The notes under the pieces were generated by a model, which had not been told where the DNA came from, did not search any database, and saw nothing but the letters and a program-made list of their open reading frames with translations. This document shows positions 1 through 11,621 of a stretch of 64,000 nucleotides of DNA, piece by piece (the first letter of the stretch is position 1; the number at the start of each line of letters is the position of its first letter). Source of the stretch: Tenebrio molitor. Its lineage: Eukaryota; Arthropoda; Insecta; Coleoptera; Tenebrionidae. Position numbers and translations under genes: made by a program. The stretch is from contig NC_091054.1 of assembly GCF_963966145.1 (NCBI RefSeq), positions 11,718,001 to 11,782,000 of the forward strand, given 5' to 3'.

Positions 1-1378
1 AACAATTAATTAATTAATCGATTATTTTTATAAAATTCAATTGTTAACCTTAGATGTTTATTTTTGTTCTTGTTTGAGGTCAACTAACGTTTTAAAAAAA
101 TTGGTGATGACGCCATTGCGCAAAAACCAATGATGTCATTTAAATAAATTGCACGTCACAGGATGGCATTTTAAAAAATAAAATCGACGTGTCCGAGCGA
201 TTTTCTTAAAAACGTCCGTCACATAACGGTATTATGAATTTTGTTCCAAACTTTATGTTCACACTGTATATGTACATATGTATCATTCAAAGTAGAAGGT
301 CTTTGTGTGCTTCGCCCAGTTGCCAGCCTCGATTCATCTCGGCCTTCAATCTCTTTTACTCTTAATGATATCTACTTACTATTTTATAATTAAAAGCTAG
401 TTTAATCAATTTAATTTAATTTGACCAATTTATTTCTATTATTAGTTTATTTGTTTGTTAATTTTTGGCCATTTAACAGCGGGAAAATTTTCATTTAGAC
501 GTTTAAAATTTAAATTGAAAAAAAAAGAATCAAAACTTGTTTTGTTTCAAAAATGTTCTATTATTTTTTGTTGTTTACACCAAACTTGAATTAAATAATC
601 ATTGAAGTAGCGTTATTGATCGTTCTATTTAATAATTTTCTGCAGTTAATGCATGTTTTTATTTGTAGACGGAATGGTGGAGTGTAAGGGCTTGAAAAAC
701 AACTTTGATTAAACGGTTCCAAATGGTGGAAAGTTGAAAACCATTATCACGATTTACAATGTGGCAACTACTTATGGAATAAATTCAGTACATAATTCCA
801 AAACTAATAACATTTGTAGAAAACGCTGAAACAGGTAAATTTTTTTCATTTGTTCATGACATCATCCATTTTTGAGCTATGACATCATCACCAAATTTTT
901 TAAATGACAACCCTCAGTTTTTTCTTTTCTTTCTGATAGAACTTGTTATTACCTAAACGATGAATTAAAAAAATTTGGTACCTTACATAACAATTTTTTG
1001 AGAAAACTACAAATTTTACTTCAAGAATTTAATTTAATTTTTAATGTACTCAATTTTTTTCTAATTTAAACTCGAGGGTTTACTTTAACAAACCAAACAA
1101 TTTTGAAGATTTACGACAGAGAATTGGCGCTGAAACGAAACAAATCAGCCCTGACATTATTGAGCGCGGTGTACAGTGTTTACCCTCCTGTTTTAGTTAC
1201 AGGATCCGCGACCCTATAAATTTAGGAAAAGAAGACTGAAATTTTAGTTTTTGGTTTTGATGCAGATGGTTGTAGATGGTGAGGGATGATGTTCTCCGGA
1301 TGGTGAGGGTGAGAGGTTAAATGGTTTCAAATTAGTTATCATAGACTACTTAGAGCAATTTTATGTAATTAAAAATAG
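1..1378. other. AT-rich non-coding stretch
   Basis: No coding signal was seen on either strand. The stretch holds one short inverted-repeat element at 281..370 (listed separately) and otherwise AT-rich DNA. It ends where homology to a retrotransposon endonuclease begins at about 1379. Confidence 0.6.
281..370 (-). repeat. Inverted-repeat element, GAGTAGAAG family, copy 1
   Basis: This is one of six copies in the window (others near 10682, 20370, 50382, 56699, 62132). The ends read TATCATTCAAAGTAGAAG and, inverted, CTTTTACTCTTAATGATA. The core reads GCTTCGCCCAGTTGCC followed by a diverged CCTCGATTCATCTCGGCC, which is the reverse of the core in the plus-orientation copies. It has no coding capacity. 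It is probably a MITE or a conserved part of a longer repeat. Confidence 0.75.
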
Positions 1379-3766
1379 AATTTTCCGGATTTTAATGTTC
1401 CGGATTACGTCAGCGGAGTATGTGGTCATTCCAAAGCTTCTACCTCTTGTCAACTGCTTAACAATTTGATTTGTTTTTACGACTTGAAACAATGCAATAA
1501 TGTTCGAAACTCTAACAATAGGCTCTTGGATCTGGTGTTTGTCAATCGGTGTCTAAGTTGTTCCGTGATCGACTCAGGTGATCCGTTGGTTGGAGTCGAC
1601 GATCATCATCCATCTCTTGAGGTGGGCGTCACCATAGGTGATGTGTTCAAGAGATTTCCAATCGATCGAAGCAGTGCGTTCAATTTTAGGAAATGTAACT
1701 TTGTTGCTCTCTACGATGCTTTGAACGGTGTGGATTGGTCGTTTCTCTCTGCTTGTGCAACTGTTGAGTGTGCTGTGTCCGATTTTTATTCAGTGCTGAA
1801 TGAGGTGTTTCGCTGTCATGTGCCGTTGAGGGGTAGGTGTTCTGGAAGTTATCCGGTATGGTTCAACAAGAACTTGATTACTCTGTTGAAAAAGAAGAAT
1901 AGGGCATGGAGACGTTATAAGACAACCGGATCTGTCTACGACTTTGAAACTTTTAAATCCTTAAGGCGGTGCTTTAAGGCGGATGTTGCCGCTGTTTACA
2001 GAGAATATGTCAGACGAGTTAACAATGACATCAAAACAGATCCAAAGAAATTCTGGTCATTCCTGAATTCCAAGAATAACTCCAGCTCTATTCCTGCTTC
2101 CATGGTTTTTAACAATGCTACTATAACGGATCCTCAAATCATAGTTGATAGCTTTGCTGATCATTTCTCAAAATCTTTTACGAGGGATGCCGCCAGCACT
2201 CTCCCATCTGCTTCTCTTCCGTATGATAATCTTACTCTGACGAGAGTTTCAGACGATGATGTACTTAAAGCCATAAAATGCCTTAAACCTAACATGACTA
2301 GTGGACCTGATGAGATACCAAGCCTTGTGATAAGGGATTGTGCGGCGGTCTTCGCCGATCCTTTGTGTTTCCTATTCAACCTAATATTAAATACTAGTTG
2401 TTATCCTATGAGATGGAAGACTTCGGCGGTGCGCCCCATTCACAAAAAGGATGACAGTTCGGAGATTACCAACTACAGGCCTATTGCCTTAATCAGTAAC
2501 TTTGCAAAGGTCTTTGAATATGTCCTGTATAATTCCTCACTCCATTATGTCTCTCACAAGCTATCTCCGAATCAGCATGGCTTCACAAAGTGTCGGTCCA
2601 CCGAGACGAACTTGGCGTCGATCAGTCAGTATCTATTTGATGCGTTAGATAACCATTCCCAAGTGGATGTAGTTTACACGGATCTCTCGAAGGCCTTCGA
2701 TAGGATTGATCATGGTCTTTTGTTGATCAAATTGGAGTCATTCGGTTTTTCGGATAATCTTGTGGAGCTAATAAGGTCTTATTTAAGCGATCGATTTATG
2801 TACGTGGGAGTGAATGGGTATGTGTCTAAGCCCTTTAAGCAGGAGTCTGGCGTTCCGCAGGGTTCTGTTTTGGGTCCGCTGTTTTTTAATATCTTCATAA
2901 ACGATCTGGTGGACGATCTCGACGTACCGCACCTCTTGTTTGCCGATGACATGAAGATTTACCTTACTATAGACTCGATTGATGATGCTCTTCGACTTCA
3001 GGGCTGTATTGAGGAGATCTCTAGAAGGTGTAAGTTAAATAACCTTGTTCTCAACCATCTTAAGTGTAGCATAGTCTCATTCACAAGGAAGACCAAGCCT
3101 CTCTTATTTGACTATAAAATCAACGGCTCCATTCTTACAAGACGTGAGTCTATTAGAGATCTGGGTGTCATCTTCGATTCCAAACTATCCTTCGGCGAAC
3201 ACATTCGGACCATTGCGGGGACTGCCTTCAGGGCACTGGGTTTTGTTTTGCGTGCTGGCAGGGAATTCTCTGATGTCACGACCCTGAAGCTTCTGTACAT
3301 CACCTATGTGAGATCCCGGCTCGAGTATGCTTCCCTTGTGTGGTCACCGATATATGATGTTCACTCTTCTCTTCTGGAGCGAGTGCAACGCAGATTCCTG
3401 AAGAATGTAGTCTTCATGTTGAATGGTGCATATCCGCCTCGTGGGTGTCCACCAGGCCTTCTGCTCGGTGAGGTTGGTCTGCAGTCTCTGCTTGATAGAC
3501 GCATGGAGCATTCGGTGATCTTTTTGTTCAAATTGTTCAGAGGGCTGCAGGAATGTCCTCACGTTCTGGAGAGGATCAGCTTGAGGGTTAGCCGGTCGGG
3601 ATCTAGGGTAAGGAGTGTTTTCTACATTGGTCAGCGTCACACGGACATCGGGCTCAAGTCACCCGTCACTCGAATGCTGCGAAATTACCAGAGTGTCGAG
3701 GCCCACATCGATATTTTTTGTTGCAGCATTTCGCAAATCAAAAAATTCTTCTCCATCTCCTCGTGA
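1379..3766 (+). CDS. Non-LTR retrotransposon ORF2 (endonuclease C-terminus plus reverse transcriptase), 5'-truncated
   Basis: This encodes the end of an APE-type endonuclease followed by a complete reverse transcriptase, the enzyme that copies element RNA into DNA at a nicked target. The frame is open from 1379 and starts inside the endonuclease at a degenerate GDFN motif (PDFNVP). It then shows LDLVFV and a DDHHPSLEV motif at about residues 45-53, counted from the TTG at 1466. The RT motifs follow: NYRPIAL, YTDLSKAFD (Asp 406 and 412), GVPQGS (462-467) and FADD (492-495), then the thumb and a C-terminal region ending FFSISS. No ATG or ORF1 precedes the frame, so the copy is 5'-truncated as is usual for these elements, yet the remaining 790 or so codons are free of stops. 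The clade is in the jockey/CR1/I range and cannot be resolved by eye. The RT itself is near certain. Confidence 0.93.
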   Translation, partial: NFPDFNVPDYVSGVCGHSKASTSCQLLNNLICFYDLKQCNNVRNSNNRLLDLVFVNRCLSCSVIDSGDPLVGVDDHHPSLEVGVTIGDVFKRFPIDRSSAFNFRKCNFVALYDALNGVDWSFLSACATVECAVSDFYSVLNEVFRCHVPLRGRCSGSYPVWFNKNLITLLKKKNRAWRRYKTTGSVYDFETFKSLRRCFKADVAAVYREYVRRVNNDIKTDPKKFWSFLNSKNNSSSIPASMVFNNATITDPQIIVDSFADHFSKSFTRDAASTLPSASLPYDNLTLTRVSDDDVLKAIKCLKPNMTSGPDEIPSLVIRDCAAVFADPLCFLFNLILNTSCYPMRWKTSAVRPIHKKDDSSEITNYRPIALISNFAKVFEYVLYNSSLHYVSHKLSPNQHGFTKCRSTETNLASISQYLFDALDNHSQVDVVYTDLSKAFDRIDHGLLLIKLESFGFSDNLVELIRSYLSDRFMYVGVNGYVSKPFKQESGVPQGSVLGPLFFNIFINDLVDDLDVPHLLFADDMKIYLTIDSIDDALRLQGCIEEISRRCKLNNLVLNHLKCSIVSFTRKTKPLLFDYKINGSILTRRESIRDLGVIFDSKLSFGEHIRTIAGTAFRALGFVLRAGREFSDVTTLKLLYITYVRSRLEYASLVWSPIYDVHSSLLERVQRRFLKNVVFMLNGAYPPRGCPPGLLLGEVGLQSLLDRRMEHSVIFLFKLFRGLQECPHVLERISLRVSRSGSRVRSVFYIGQRHTDIGLKSPVTRMLRNYQSVEAHIDIFCCSISQIKKFFSISS

Positions 3767-3921
3767 ATTAGGGCGATCCTACTCAGATGAGTGCTCGGTA
3801 GTTGTAGCCTGGGTGTTGGGATGCTCTCTGTGTAATGGTTGTTGTGTTGTGATTGTGTTTTGTGTATCATTTTCTTTTTGGCAGGGCTTCTAATTGGGCG
3901 TCAAGCCTGTTAGCCGTCAAC

Positions 3922-3960
<39 letters not shown>
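3922..3960 (+). repeat. (AAT)n microsatellite, 3' tail of the retrotransposon
   Basis: About 12 AAT units directly follow the 3' UTR of the upstream RT element and end in AATAA before CAGGTGC. A trinucleotide tail rather than poly(A) is known for I-type and some CR1-like elements. Confidence 0.9.
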
Positions 3961-4498
3961 CAGGTGCTTACTTATTACTTGAAAAAGTCAAATGTCAACA
4001 ACAAGTTTCAGTTTTGTTTGGTTTAGAAGTTATAGTGGTAGTGAGTGGATTTGAAAATTCATTGTTTTAAAGTTTCCACTTTTTGCTTCATAAATTCAAT
4101 GAACATGAGAATAAGTTAGCGAAGAAAAATAATTCAGAATGTGAAACTGGCAATTTCAACAGCAGTATTCTTAAAACTTATTTATGAAATTCAGTTTTAT
4201 GCATGCACTACGACGATACTTGTAAATTTCAATGTTTCCACCAAGTGACATTTTACATTGCTTCCCAATGCAAACCTCGATGCAAACACATTCTGTTAAT
4301 TGTTTTAGCTCCTTGTTGAAGTTAAAGCCAAATCTCCACGATACAGTCTATCTAAAAAATGTTACCTTAAGTTTTCACGTGTTATTATAAAAGTATAGAG
4401 TTTCCCCACTCTATATTCAGCAATTTAGGATTACGTTCTCACGCTTCTCTTTCCTTTTACTTTTCTCTACAACCTGCACTCAAGATATTGTATCTGTT

Positions 4499-4826
4499 TT
4501 AGTTCGCATGATTATGGCATGATTTTGATTGTATTGAGGATTTTTTTTCTTTTGACAGCATCCTAAGGATCTTATCATTGGTTACATGCTCTGTCCATGA
4601 TACCCTTAGCATTCTTCTATAAAGCCACATCACAAATGCCTTTTTCATCCTTGCTTCCGTTAGTGCCCATGACCCGATTCCATACAATAACATGGAAAAC
4701 ACAGCAGCCTGTCATTCTAAATTTTGTATTCATGGATAGATCTCGACTTTTAAAGATTGATGCCATTTTAATGAACACATTTCCTACTCTTTTAATTCTG
4801 ATTTTAACTTCTTGCGAGTGGCCCAC
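4499..4826 (-). pseudogene. Decayed non-LTR reverse transcriptase fragment (C-terminal region)
   Basis: Two overlapping minus-strand frames together give a recognisable RT C-terminal region of the 'endonuclease-reverse transcriptase' type common in insect genomes. One frame (4617..4826) reads EVKIRIKRVGNVFIKM then SRDLSMNTKFRM. The other (4499..4702) continues with MLLYGIGSWALTEARMKK then MWLYRRMLRVSWTEHVTN. The join needs a frameshift at about 4700, and the catalytic palm (FADD) is absent, so the piece is dead. It is unrelated in sequence to the RT at 1379..3766 and probably comes from a different lineage (RTE-like or similar, by resemblance only). Confidence 0.8.
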
Positions 4827-5706
4827 CGATCATTAATTTTCTAGAAATATTCCCTTCATGTAAAATGATGTATTCGTTATTTTTGTATCATTCTAAGAAT
4901 AATTGTTTCTCGATCTGATTCGAAGGTCAAATTAAAAAAAAAAACAACCATTTTGTATTTAGCAGTTTAGCATCTTAAAAGATCAAGTAATGTTTGAATG
5001 TTTCCGAACACAAAAGAGAACTTTACCAACGGAACTAATTTTCTCGCTGTATACTCGTATTTAATAATTAGAGCTTATTGTGTATTATCTTAATTCAGTT
5101 TTATTCAATTAGTTTCATTTGTTTTATTAGTAAATATTAACACCAGTTCTAATAAGCCTTTGTGTATGTGTTTAACAACTGTTGCTTCAATAGAAAATTC
5201 TCTTTGATTTCGTACAAATACAAATTAGCTTCGTTAAATACATTTTCACTAAAGTTATATTAAATGAGAGATTTGATAGATTTTGAATCAGCACAAACAT
5301 TTTATTGTCAAATTCTACAACGGGATATAATTTACTGAGCTCGCACAATTTGCAAAATAAATACCTCCTATAACAATATCCTGTCTATCATATCGTACCA
5401 AGATTGCGAGTTGTGCGTAATTAGGAATATCTGTAGACCTGAAATATAAAATATATCTCATTGGCAATTCAACGTGGAAATGCTGCAAGTATTTTAGGCA
5501 CTCTACCTTATGTAACCTTATGTAACTTGAAGAAGTGCATTTTTTATGATTTATATGTATGTATACATTTACCTATTACTTGTTTATTAAATTTTACTAC
5601 CTTTTAAATAGATCCTCATTCTAATTTTGTCAAGAATTTGACTGAAAATATTTCCTACCAACTTAAGCTTAACGGCTTTTGCAAGGCAAAAAAAGGCTGA
5701 TAATGA
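4827..5706. other. AT-rich non-coding stretch
   Basis: I see no ORF, repeat or RNA gene here. The sequence is AT-rich with short homopolymers only. Confidence 0.5.
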
Positions 5707-6113
5707 TTTTTTCCAACATCGCTTATGAAAATGATACTTTCATCACTCAATTTAGTGAGGAAAATAGCCGTTTGCATCACTAGTGAGGAAAATGGAGAAA
5801 GTAAACTACTACATTAACAATCTACTACCTACTTATTAATATAAAACTTTAAGACACTGTTATTTGCATTAATTGAAACTCCAGATACGGAAGATTAAAA
5901 AAATAGGGGAGTAAAATAATTATAAAGAAATTTAACATTGAGACTCATTTTCATAAGCGACGTTGGAAAAAATAGTATACACAATTCGTGATCAAAGTGC
6001 GATTTTTCAATTCGCAATACTATCCTCACTCGCTGGCGCTCGTGAGTATATTTTATCATGTATTGCTCGTTGAAAAATCAGGCACTTTCATCACTTATAG
6101 TGTAATATACATA
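5707..6113 (+). repeat. Interspersed repeat with internal inverted segments (copy of the 42571..42880 repeat)
   Basis: Sequence from TTTTTTCCAACATCGCTTAT to TCACTTATAGTGTAATATAC matches 42571..42880 in reverse orientation. The shared core includes TTAGTGAGGAAAATAG and GGCACTTTCATCACTTA. This copy carries about 120 extra bases around 5940..6060, including an inverted repeat of its own left end (TTTTCATAAGCGACGTTGGA). It does not code for protein and is probably a foldback or MITE-type element. Confidence 0.7.
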
Positions 6114-7053
6114 TTATACTATTTCGTTGACGCCTAGTAATGTTTCGTTTCTTGTTTGTGAAGATTTTTTAACTTTCTCCCGAAGAACAAACTCATTCAT
6201 TTTTTTTTTATCTGATCAATGACAAAACTAGAGTTGATTTCTTCAAAAATTATTTATTTTACAAAAGATGAGTATTTCTCGATAATTTATTGTTTAACTG
6301 GTCTGTTGTTAAATTTATCTTTAGAAACTTTTTTTTAAGATGGTGAGCTTTAGTTTTCAGATACTGTCAAAGTGTTCATCTTTTATCGTAGCAAATGTGT
6401 TTAAGTAAAAAACATTAATATTCAATAAAATGCTCGTAATAATTTACTGCAACGGAAATTTATCCTTCAAAAATGCATTTATAAAACTGGGACAAATTTC
6501 AGTAGCGGCCAAGTGGACATCTAATTCATAGTGTAATTTTGGTATTTCATAAAAAAAATTGCATCAATGTTTATGAAATAAACGGTAACGAATTTCCGTG
6601 CGAAGAACAACCTAAAATGTCTGTGCCTCGGGCGGCCTAAAAGCACGAGCTAATGACGTCACTTTCCGCTGATACTAAATATTAAATACGTTCAAAACGG
6701 TTATAAATTTTTGAAGTTGGCTTTCATCGTCTTTGTAATAATTCATCTTGTGATTTCAAGCCTAGATAGAGAGCCTGACAAGTGCAAAAACGAATAAAAT
6801 CATGGAATTAGATGAAGGAAGTACATAAATAAGAGAGAGCGGAATAATTACGTTAGACGCATTAAATTTGAGAAAGAGGAAATTTCGGGTGAAACTGTAC
6901 ACGAATCCCTGGGGGCCCGACGGTCTGTCCAATCATCAATTCCATATTAAAAATGTTTACTCGTTTGTGATATGCGAATAAGGTTCGGATGGAATGAGTT
7001 TACCAGATTTAAGCGAGATTTGGGGAAGTCAAGTGAGCATATACAGAAAACTA
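6114..7053. other. Non-coding stretch
   Basis: Nothing recognisable was seen on either strand. An open frame begins at about 6994 but runs into the inverted-repeat element at 7054 and is not a gene. Confidence 0.5.
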
Positions 7054-7258
7054 TCGGGTGTTCATTTAAAATTTAAATGTATCCTCAAAGTAGGCGATTG
7101 TGAACGCACCACGGATTACAGATCACAGATCAGGGATCAGCTGTTTAAATCTAACCACACTTTTTGCGTTGTTTGTGTTTTTACTCCGCAGAAGTGTGGT
7201 GCGTTCACAATCGACTCTTCAACGCCTACTTTGAGGAGAAATTTAAATGAATACCCGA
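7054..7258. mobile_element. MITE, TCGGGTGTTCATTTAAA family, copy 1
   Basis: A 205-bp non-coding element is flanked by TA on both sides. Its ends read TCGGGTGTTCATTTAAA and the inverse TTTAAATGAATACCCGA. Subterminal inverted blocks include GATTGTGAACGCACCAC and TGGTGCGTTCACAATCGACT. Other copies or fragments lie near 13667, 14039, 54262 and 59046. The TA duplication suggests mobilisation by a Tc1/mariner-like transposase (inference). Confidence 0.85.
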
Positions 7259-10200
7259 TACATTTTTATTTCCTGCAGTCTGAAAAATAATGGTGCTTTG
7301 GTTAATGAGCTTATTGTTGTAATTCCGTGCAAATATTTCACGTAAATTCTGATAATCGCAAAGTAATACTAATAACCCACATTTGTTGGTTCGCCGCAGG
7401 CGCATGCAGTGGTTTTCGGTATTAGTTAAATATGCATCACAATATCAAGGGTGATTTATGTTTTTGAGCAGGTGCTGAAAATTAATTCAAATATTGTCAA
7501 AATCATAGTTGATATATTTTGCAATAAAAGTTGTTAATTTATTGGTGAAAATTAGAAGAGAAAATATCGACTTGACACATTTTTTCTCCATTAAAATTTA
7601 TTATTGATTTTAACGGCTCCCTGAATTCATCCACGTCCAGAGATTTATCACAGTGAGGAATCTTAAGATGTCTTTAATTTCCTTCGGGACACTTAGATAT
7701 ACCATTACGCCAAGTCAAGGATAAGCCGTAAAAGTTTTCACTTCTTTGCGATAATGAAAATATTTAAATATTAGATCTTCCCTCAGAAAAAAATAATTTG
7801 TTATTCGTATCGTTTTGTTTGTTACAGTTCTGAAGTAATAAAGTTTACTGGTGTTTTACTTTATCCTTCAACATTTCTCTGTAATGGAAACACGCCGGGG
7901 CAATGGCCCATAATAAGCCCAGTATAAACCTGAAACGTATATGAATATATTGAATTTCCTCTCGGCCTCTTGAGTATTTGTGCGAATTTTTAACGTAATA
8001 TCGTCCTGCGTCCTCACCTTGCGTTTTCCCCACTCCCTTCACCATCCCTCGTTAATTCATTTCGAATCGATTGGGTCTTAAATTACAAAATATATTGACT
8101 TAAGGCGCTAATAAATTCAGATGAGCTTAGCAAATGAGCGTTTATCTTAAGTTACGGTTATAGCACTAGCGAACATACGCGAGCAATTTAAACTTGCCAA
8201 TGTGGTGAATTATGCGCTAAATAATTTATACAACGTGGAAAAAAATTAAGTTTGTCGCCAACTTCGTTGCATTATTAATTCTAAAGTTCCGGAAAGGATA
8301 TGGAAAATTGATGGCCAGGTTAGAGTTAATTTTTAATCCGGCAGGAGAATCCCCGCGCGTCTTTTTCATCAAAGCGATCCTCGTTTTGCAAAAATAAGTC
8401 GGGAATTTCAAACACAAACTGCACAAAATTTAATAAAACCGGGCCATTGTTTCCTGGAATAATTGCGGGATAACTGAAAAAAAGTAATTTAAAGAATAAT
8501 AGCTCAGGTAGAGTTAGGGTTTCGTCGTCGGACGCCTTTAAAACGAAAACAAAAGAACCACGTTTCTTTGCTCGTGATTTTTTCCTTTAAAGTTAATTAA
8601 GTCGTTTTGATGAAACTGTTTGAAATTAAATGCTAAATTAGTTTTCTGAAACAACGCGAACGGAATAACGATGTCATTTTTAATTGTTACTCCGAATATT
8701 TTCTGGCTGATTAGATTCTTTATTCGATGCGATGCGAAGACGTTGATGACAATCCCTCGTTAGAATTAGACCAAATTGTATAATTCACTTATTCATTTCG
8801 TGGAGGTGAACTGATTTACATGATTTCACTCGCACTCTCACTATTTCTGATTCCACGAACATGTGTTTCCAAATATTCCAAGTTTCAGAGAGTTTAATTT
8901 ACGTTCCTGCCACATACTCGGATTTAATGGTCGGTGGTGATTCTAATTTCGTTACTGTTGTTGAACTAATATTTATATTACGATTGACCTATCCAGCAAT
9001 ACTCACAATTTTTGACACAACTGACCCTCAGATATAAACCAGATGCGCTTATAATTACACAAAATGATAACAGAATATTGTTGGCCGTAATTTTATAAAT
9101 TAAGCTACATTCTGTTATAACGTCCAAAAATGTTGAGAGTAATAATTTGGATATGCTTAACTTAAAAGACACTATTTTATTTTTTGTTTCATTTCGTGTA
9201 TCAAAAAGTGCGTCCGAGACTGAGATTTTTGGCCGAGGCGCGGCCGAGGCTTAAAAGGCAAGGATAAAAGGCGCTTTTTGGCAGAGGTGCGCATTACATT
9301 TTTTAGGCGACCGCACGAACTACGAAGCAAAAGAGATCATTGGAAAAATTACAAATTTATTTTGTATCTACATACTACATATTCAAATATGCACATATTA
9401 ATTTTTTTTTTATAATATTGTTAGCTTGCCAACAAAACTAGAAATTTACTATTTGCAATACAATTACTTACATAATTTATGGTGACAGGACAATTATTTA
9501 CTAAACAAACCAACAGATGGCGCCACGGTCAGCGTCCAAAAAAGTGTGTCCGAAAAAGAGTTACTTTTCGTCCGTTTTTGCGAGTATGTAGAATTACCGT
9601 TTTTATTAAGGGTGCTTAAAAAATATGTATCTATTCTGGAAAGAGATAAACTTATTTCATTTATTACTCATTGATAATTCAGACAATAAGTAATCTGTTA
9701 CAGGTCAGATTTTAAATGTCAATTAATGAAGATATAAAAAATCAAATTTTCCTCACGATTGGGTATAGGTATTAAGTGCCTAAAATGTGAAAATAAATAT
9801 AACACGATTTCGTATCTGTCTATATCTCGAAGTGAATCTTTCTCGAATTTATTTAACTTCTTTTTCACGCATTTACATATATTACAGCTATTGGTTGCGA
9901 AATAAGATCGACATTCGTTTATACTTTATGAAACGCCATCATTTTTCGGAATGCACACGATTCCGCCGTCTGACTTCCATTTTTCATGATAGGCAATAAT
10001 GTTCAGAATTTTGTAAGTTATGATTCTGCATTGAATTTGGATTTGGATTCATTTCTGTCAGCTGTGACAACTTAAAGTGACCAGAAGAGATAGATAGCAC
10101 GGTTCGATCAATTCTTTCTGTATTAATTTCCATTTTATATAATACAATTTTAAATTTCTCGTTTTGCTGGAGAGTCTACTAAAAAACTGTTGTCGGGAAG

Positions 10201-10681
10201 CTGCCACCGATTCAATCCAATGTGGCAGGTGTGCCAACTAAGAGGATGTCGTCTGCCTGTTTGAATTACAAAAGGGATCAATGCGCTCGTGTAAACAGCC
10301 AAACGAACCTTAACAAGCTTTCGAATAAACACGGTAAATATGATCGAGGCATCCTCATTTGACCGATAGAAAACAAAAATCCATGAAATAGTTAAAAATA
10401 ATAAACTATTATCAAAATATCGCATTAGGTATCTGATTTATTTATATTTTAAAAAATTTCTACCAATGTATACCTTACGTAATTATTTTGTTGGATGAAT
10501 CTAAACATATTTTTAAATAAAATTTATTGTAGAATGAAAAACAAACTACATATTTAAAGGCAAATCACAGTAAAAAAGTATTCAGTCTAATTAGTAATTA
10601 TTAGTTAGATGTTAATACTGTAACCACGACTAACTAAAGTGAAAATCTGGTCAAGAGTGCTTTGTCACAATAATAGATTAC
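7259..10681. other. Long non-coding stretch
   Basis: No convincing exon or RNA gene was seen in 3.4 kb. Short open frames (7845..8045, 8226..8426, 8978..9172, 10150..10425) lack coding character or splice support. A GC-richer patch at about 9187..9330 repeats GGCCGAGGC twice, and GTCCGA occurs again near 9547. The rest is plain AT-rich DNA, probably intergenic or intronic. Confidence 0.5.
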
Positions 10682-10794
10682 ATCATTAAGAGTAGAAGTG
10701 AGACTTTTTGTGCTGAGCGCAGAGATTGAAGACCGAGACGAAGTCGAGGTCAGAAACTGGGCGAAACCGACAAAAACACAACATGGAAGTAGCG
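10682..10794 (+). repeat. Inverted-repeat element, GAGTAGAAG family, copy 2
   Basis: The core ATTGAAGACCGAGACGAAGT then CGAGGTC is shared with the copies at 20370, 50382 and 56699. The right end is diverged (CGACAAAAACACAACATGGA). It lies upstream of the duplicated segment at 10974, as the 20370 copy does upstream of 20609. Confidence 0.8.
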
Positions 10795-10973
10795 CAAATT
10801 TTTTAATAATTTATTTAAACTAAACAATTCGGTTGCCGTGGTGACCATAGTACTCCCGATCATTGAAAATACATATCCCAATTTAACTATAATAAAGAAA
10901 AATAAGCACAAATATAATTTCAAAATCATTATTTGACAAAAAAACTATCTATGTATTTATAAACAAAATTGCT

Positions 10974-11621
10974 AAGAATCATTGTAAGGTTGTAGACCTG
11001 TTCCTGCATCGATAATGTTTCTTGTATTTTGATTATATTTTATTGTTTTACATGATAACTTTAAAGACAACAAGACAGCGATCTTCTATTCACTTTCAAG
11101 TTCCAACTTCATTTTAAATGAATTAAATCAGGATTAAGGATCGAAAGTTTGCAGAACGTTGCCAGTACTGATTTTGGCAATCCTGTCCGGTTATTTATGA
11201 CTCATAATTAAGAGTACTATTATTGTGGAGTTCTGTCACATCGAACTATTGATTTATGTGGTGGAATTGCTGGACATCATCATCATCAAACATCATCAGT
11301 TAAATTAGATTTCATTATTCTTGCGAAACATGAAAAACGTGGAAGGGTTATTATTACAGTATGTATATGATAATTGCAGGGGGTTGTGAGTGACATTGTT
11401 TTTACAAAAAGAGAGTTAATTAAACCAATTTCAATAAATTTGATGCTTTCATTTGTACTGTCCTGATGTAGCTACTACAAACAAATGGTATTGAAGTATA
11501 ATTACACAATTGTTAAATTTTTTAAGGTTTCAATTTTGTTTAAAAAAACCCTACTTTTGTTTAGGCAGGTGGGGAAACCCTATTACATTGTAACTGCAAT
11601 TACAAGCCAATTATACATATA
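10974..11621 (+). repeat. Duplicated segment, copy 1 (paired with 20609..21244)
   Basis: About 650 bp, from AAGAATCATTGTAAGGTTGT to AAGCCAATTATACATATA, is nearly identical to 20609..21244. Differences are point changes and small indels: CATTTGTACTGT is missing in copy 2, a TGTA indel lies in the CAGTATGTATATGATA stretch, and a poly-T expands in copy 2. No open frame is preserved. Both copies abut the left end of the same TA-flanked element family at the same base, so the duplicated unit included that junction or the whole is one larger repeat. Confidence 0.85.

Larger units (their letters stand above)
1379..3960 (+). mobile_element. 5'-truncated non-LTR retrotransposon insertion with (AAT)n tail
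   Basis: The insertion holds the truncated ORF2, about 155 nt of 3' UTR, and an (AAT)n tail at 3922..3960. The upstream limit is set by the loss of reading-frame homology near 1379. A target-site duplication could not be established by eye. The uninterrupted frame suggests a fairly young insertion. Confidence 0.85.

Noticed and set aside
2161..3640. Minus-strand ORFs opposite the reverse transcriptase
   Set aside because: Shadows of the plus-strand RT gene with no independent support.
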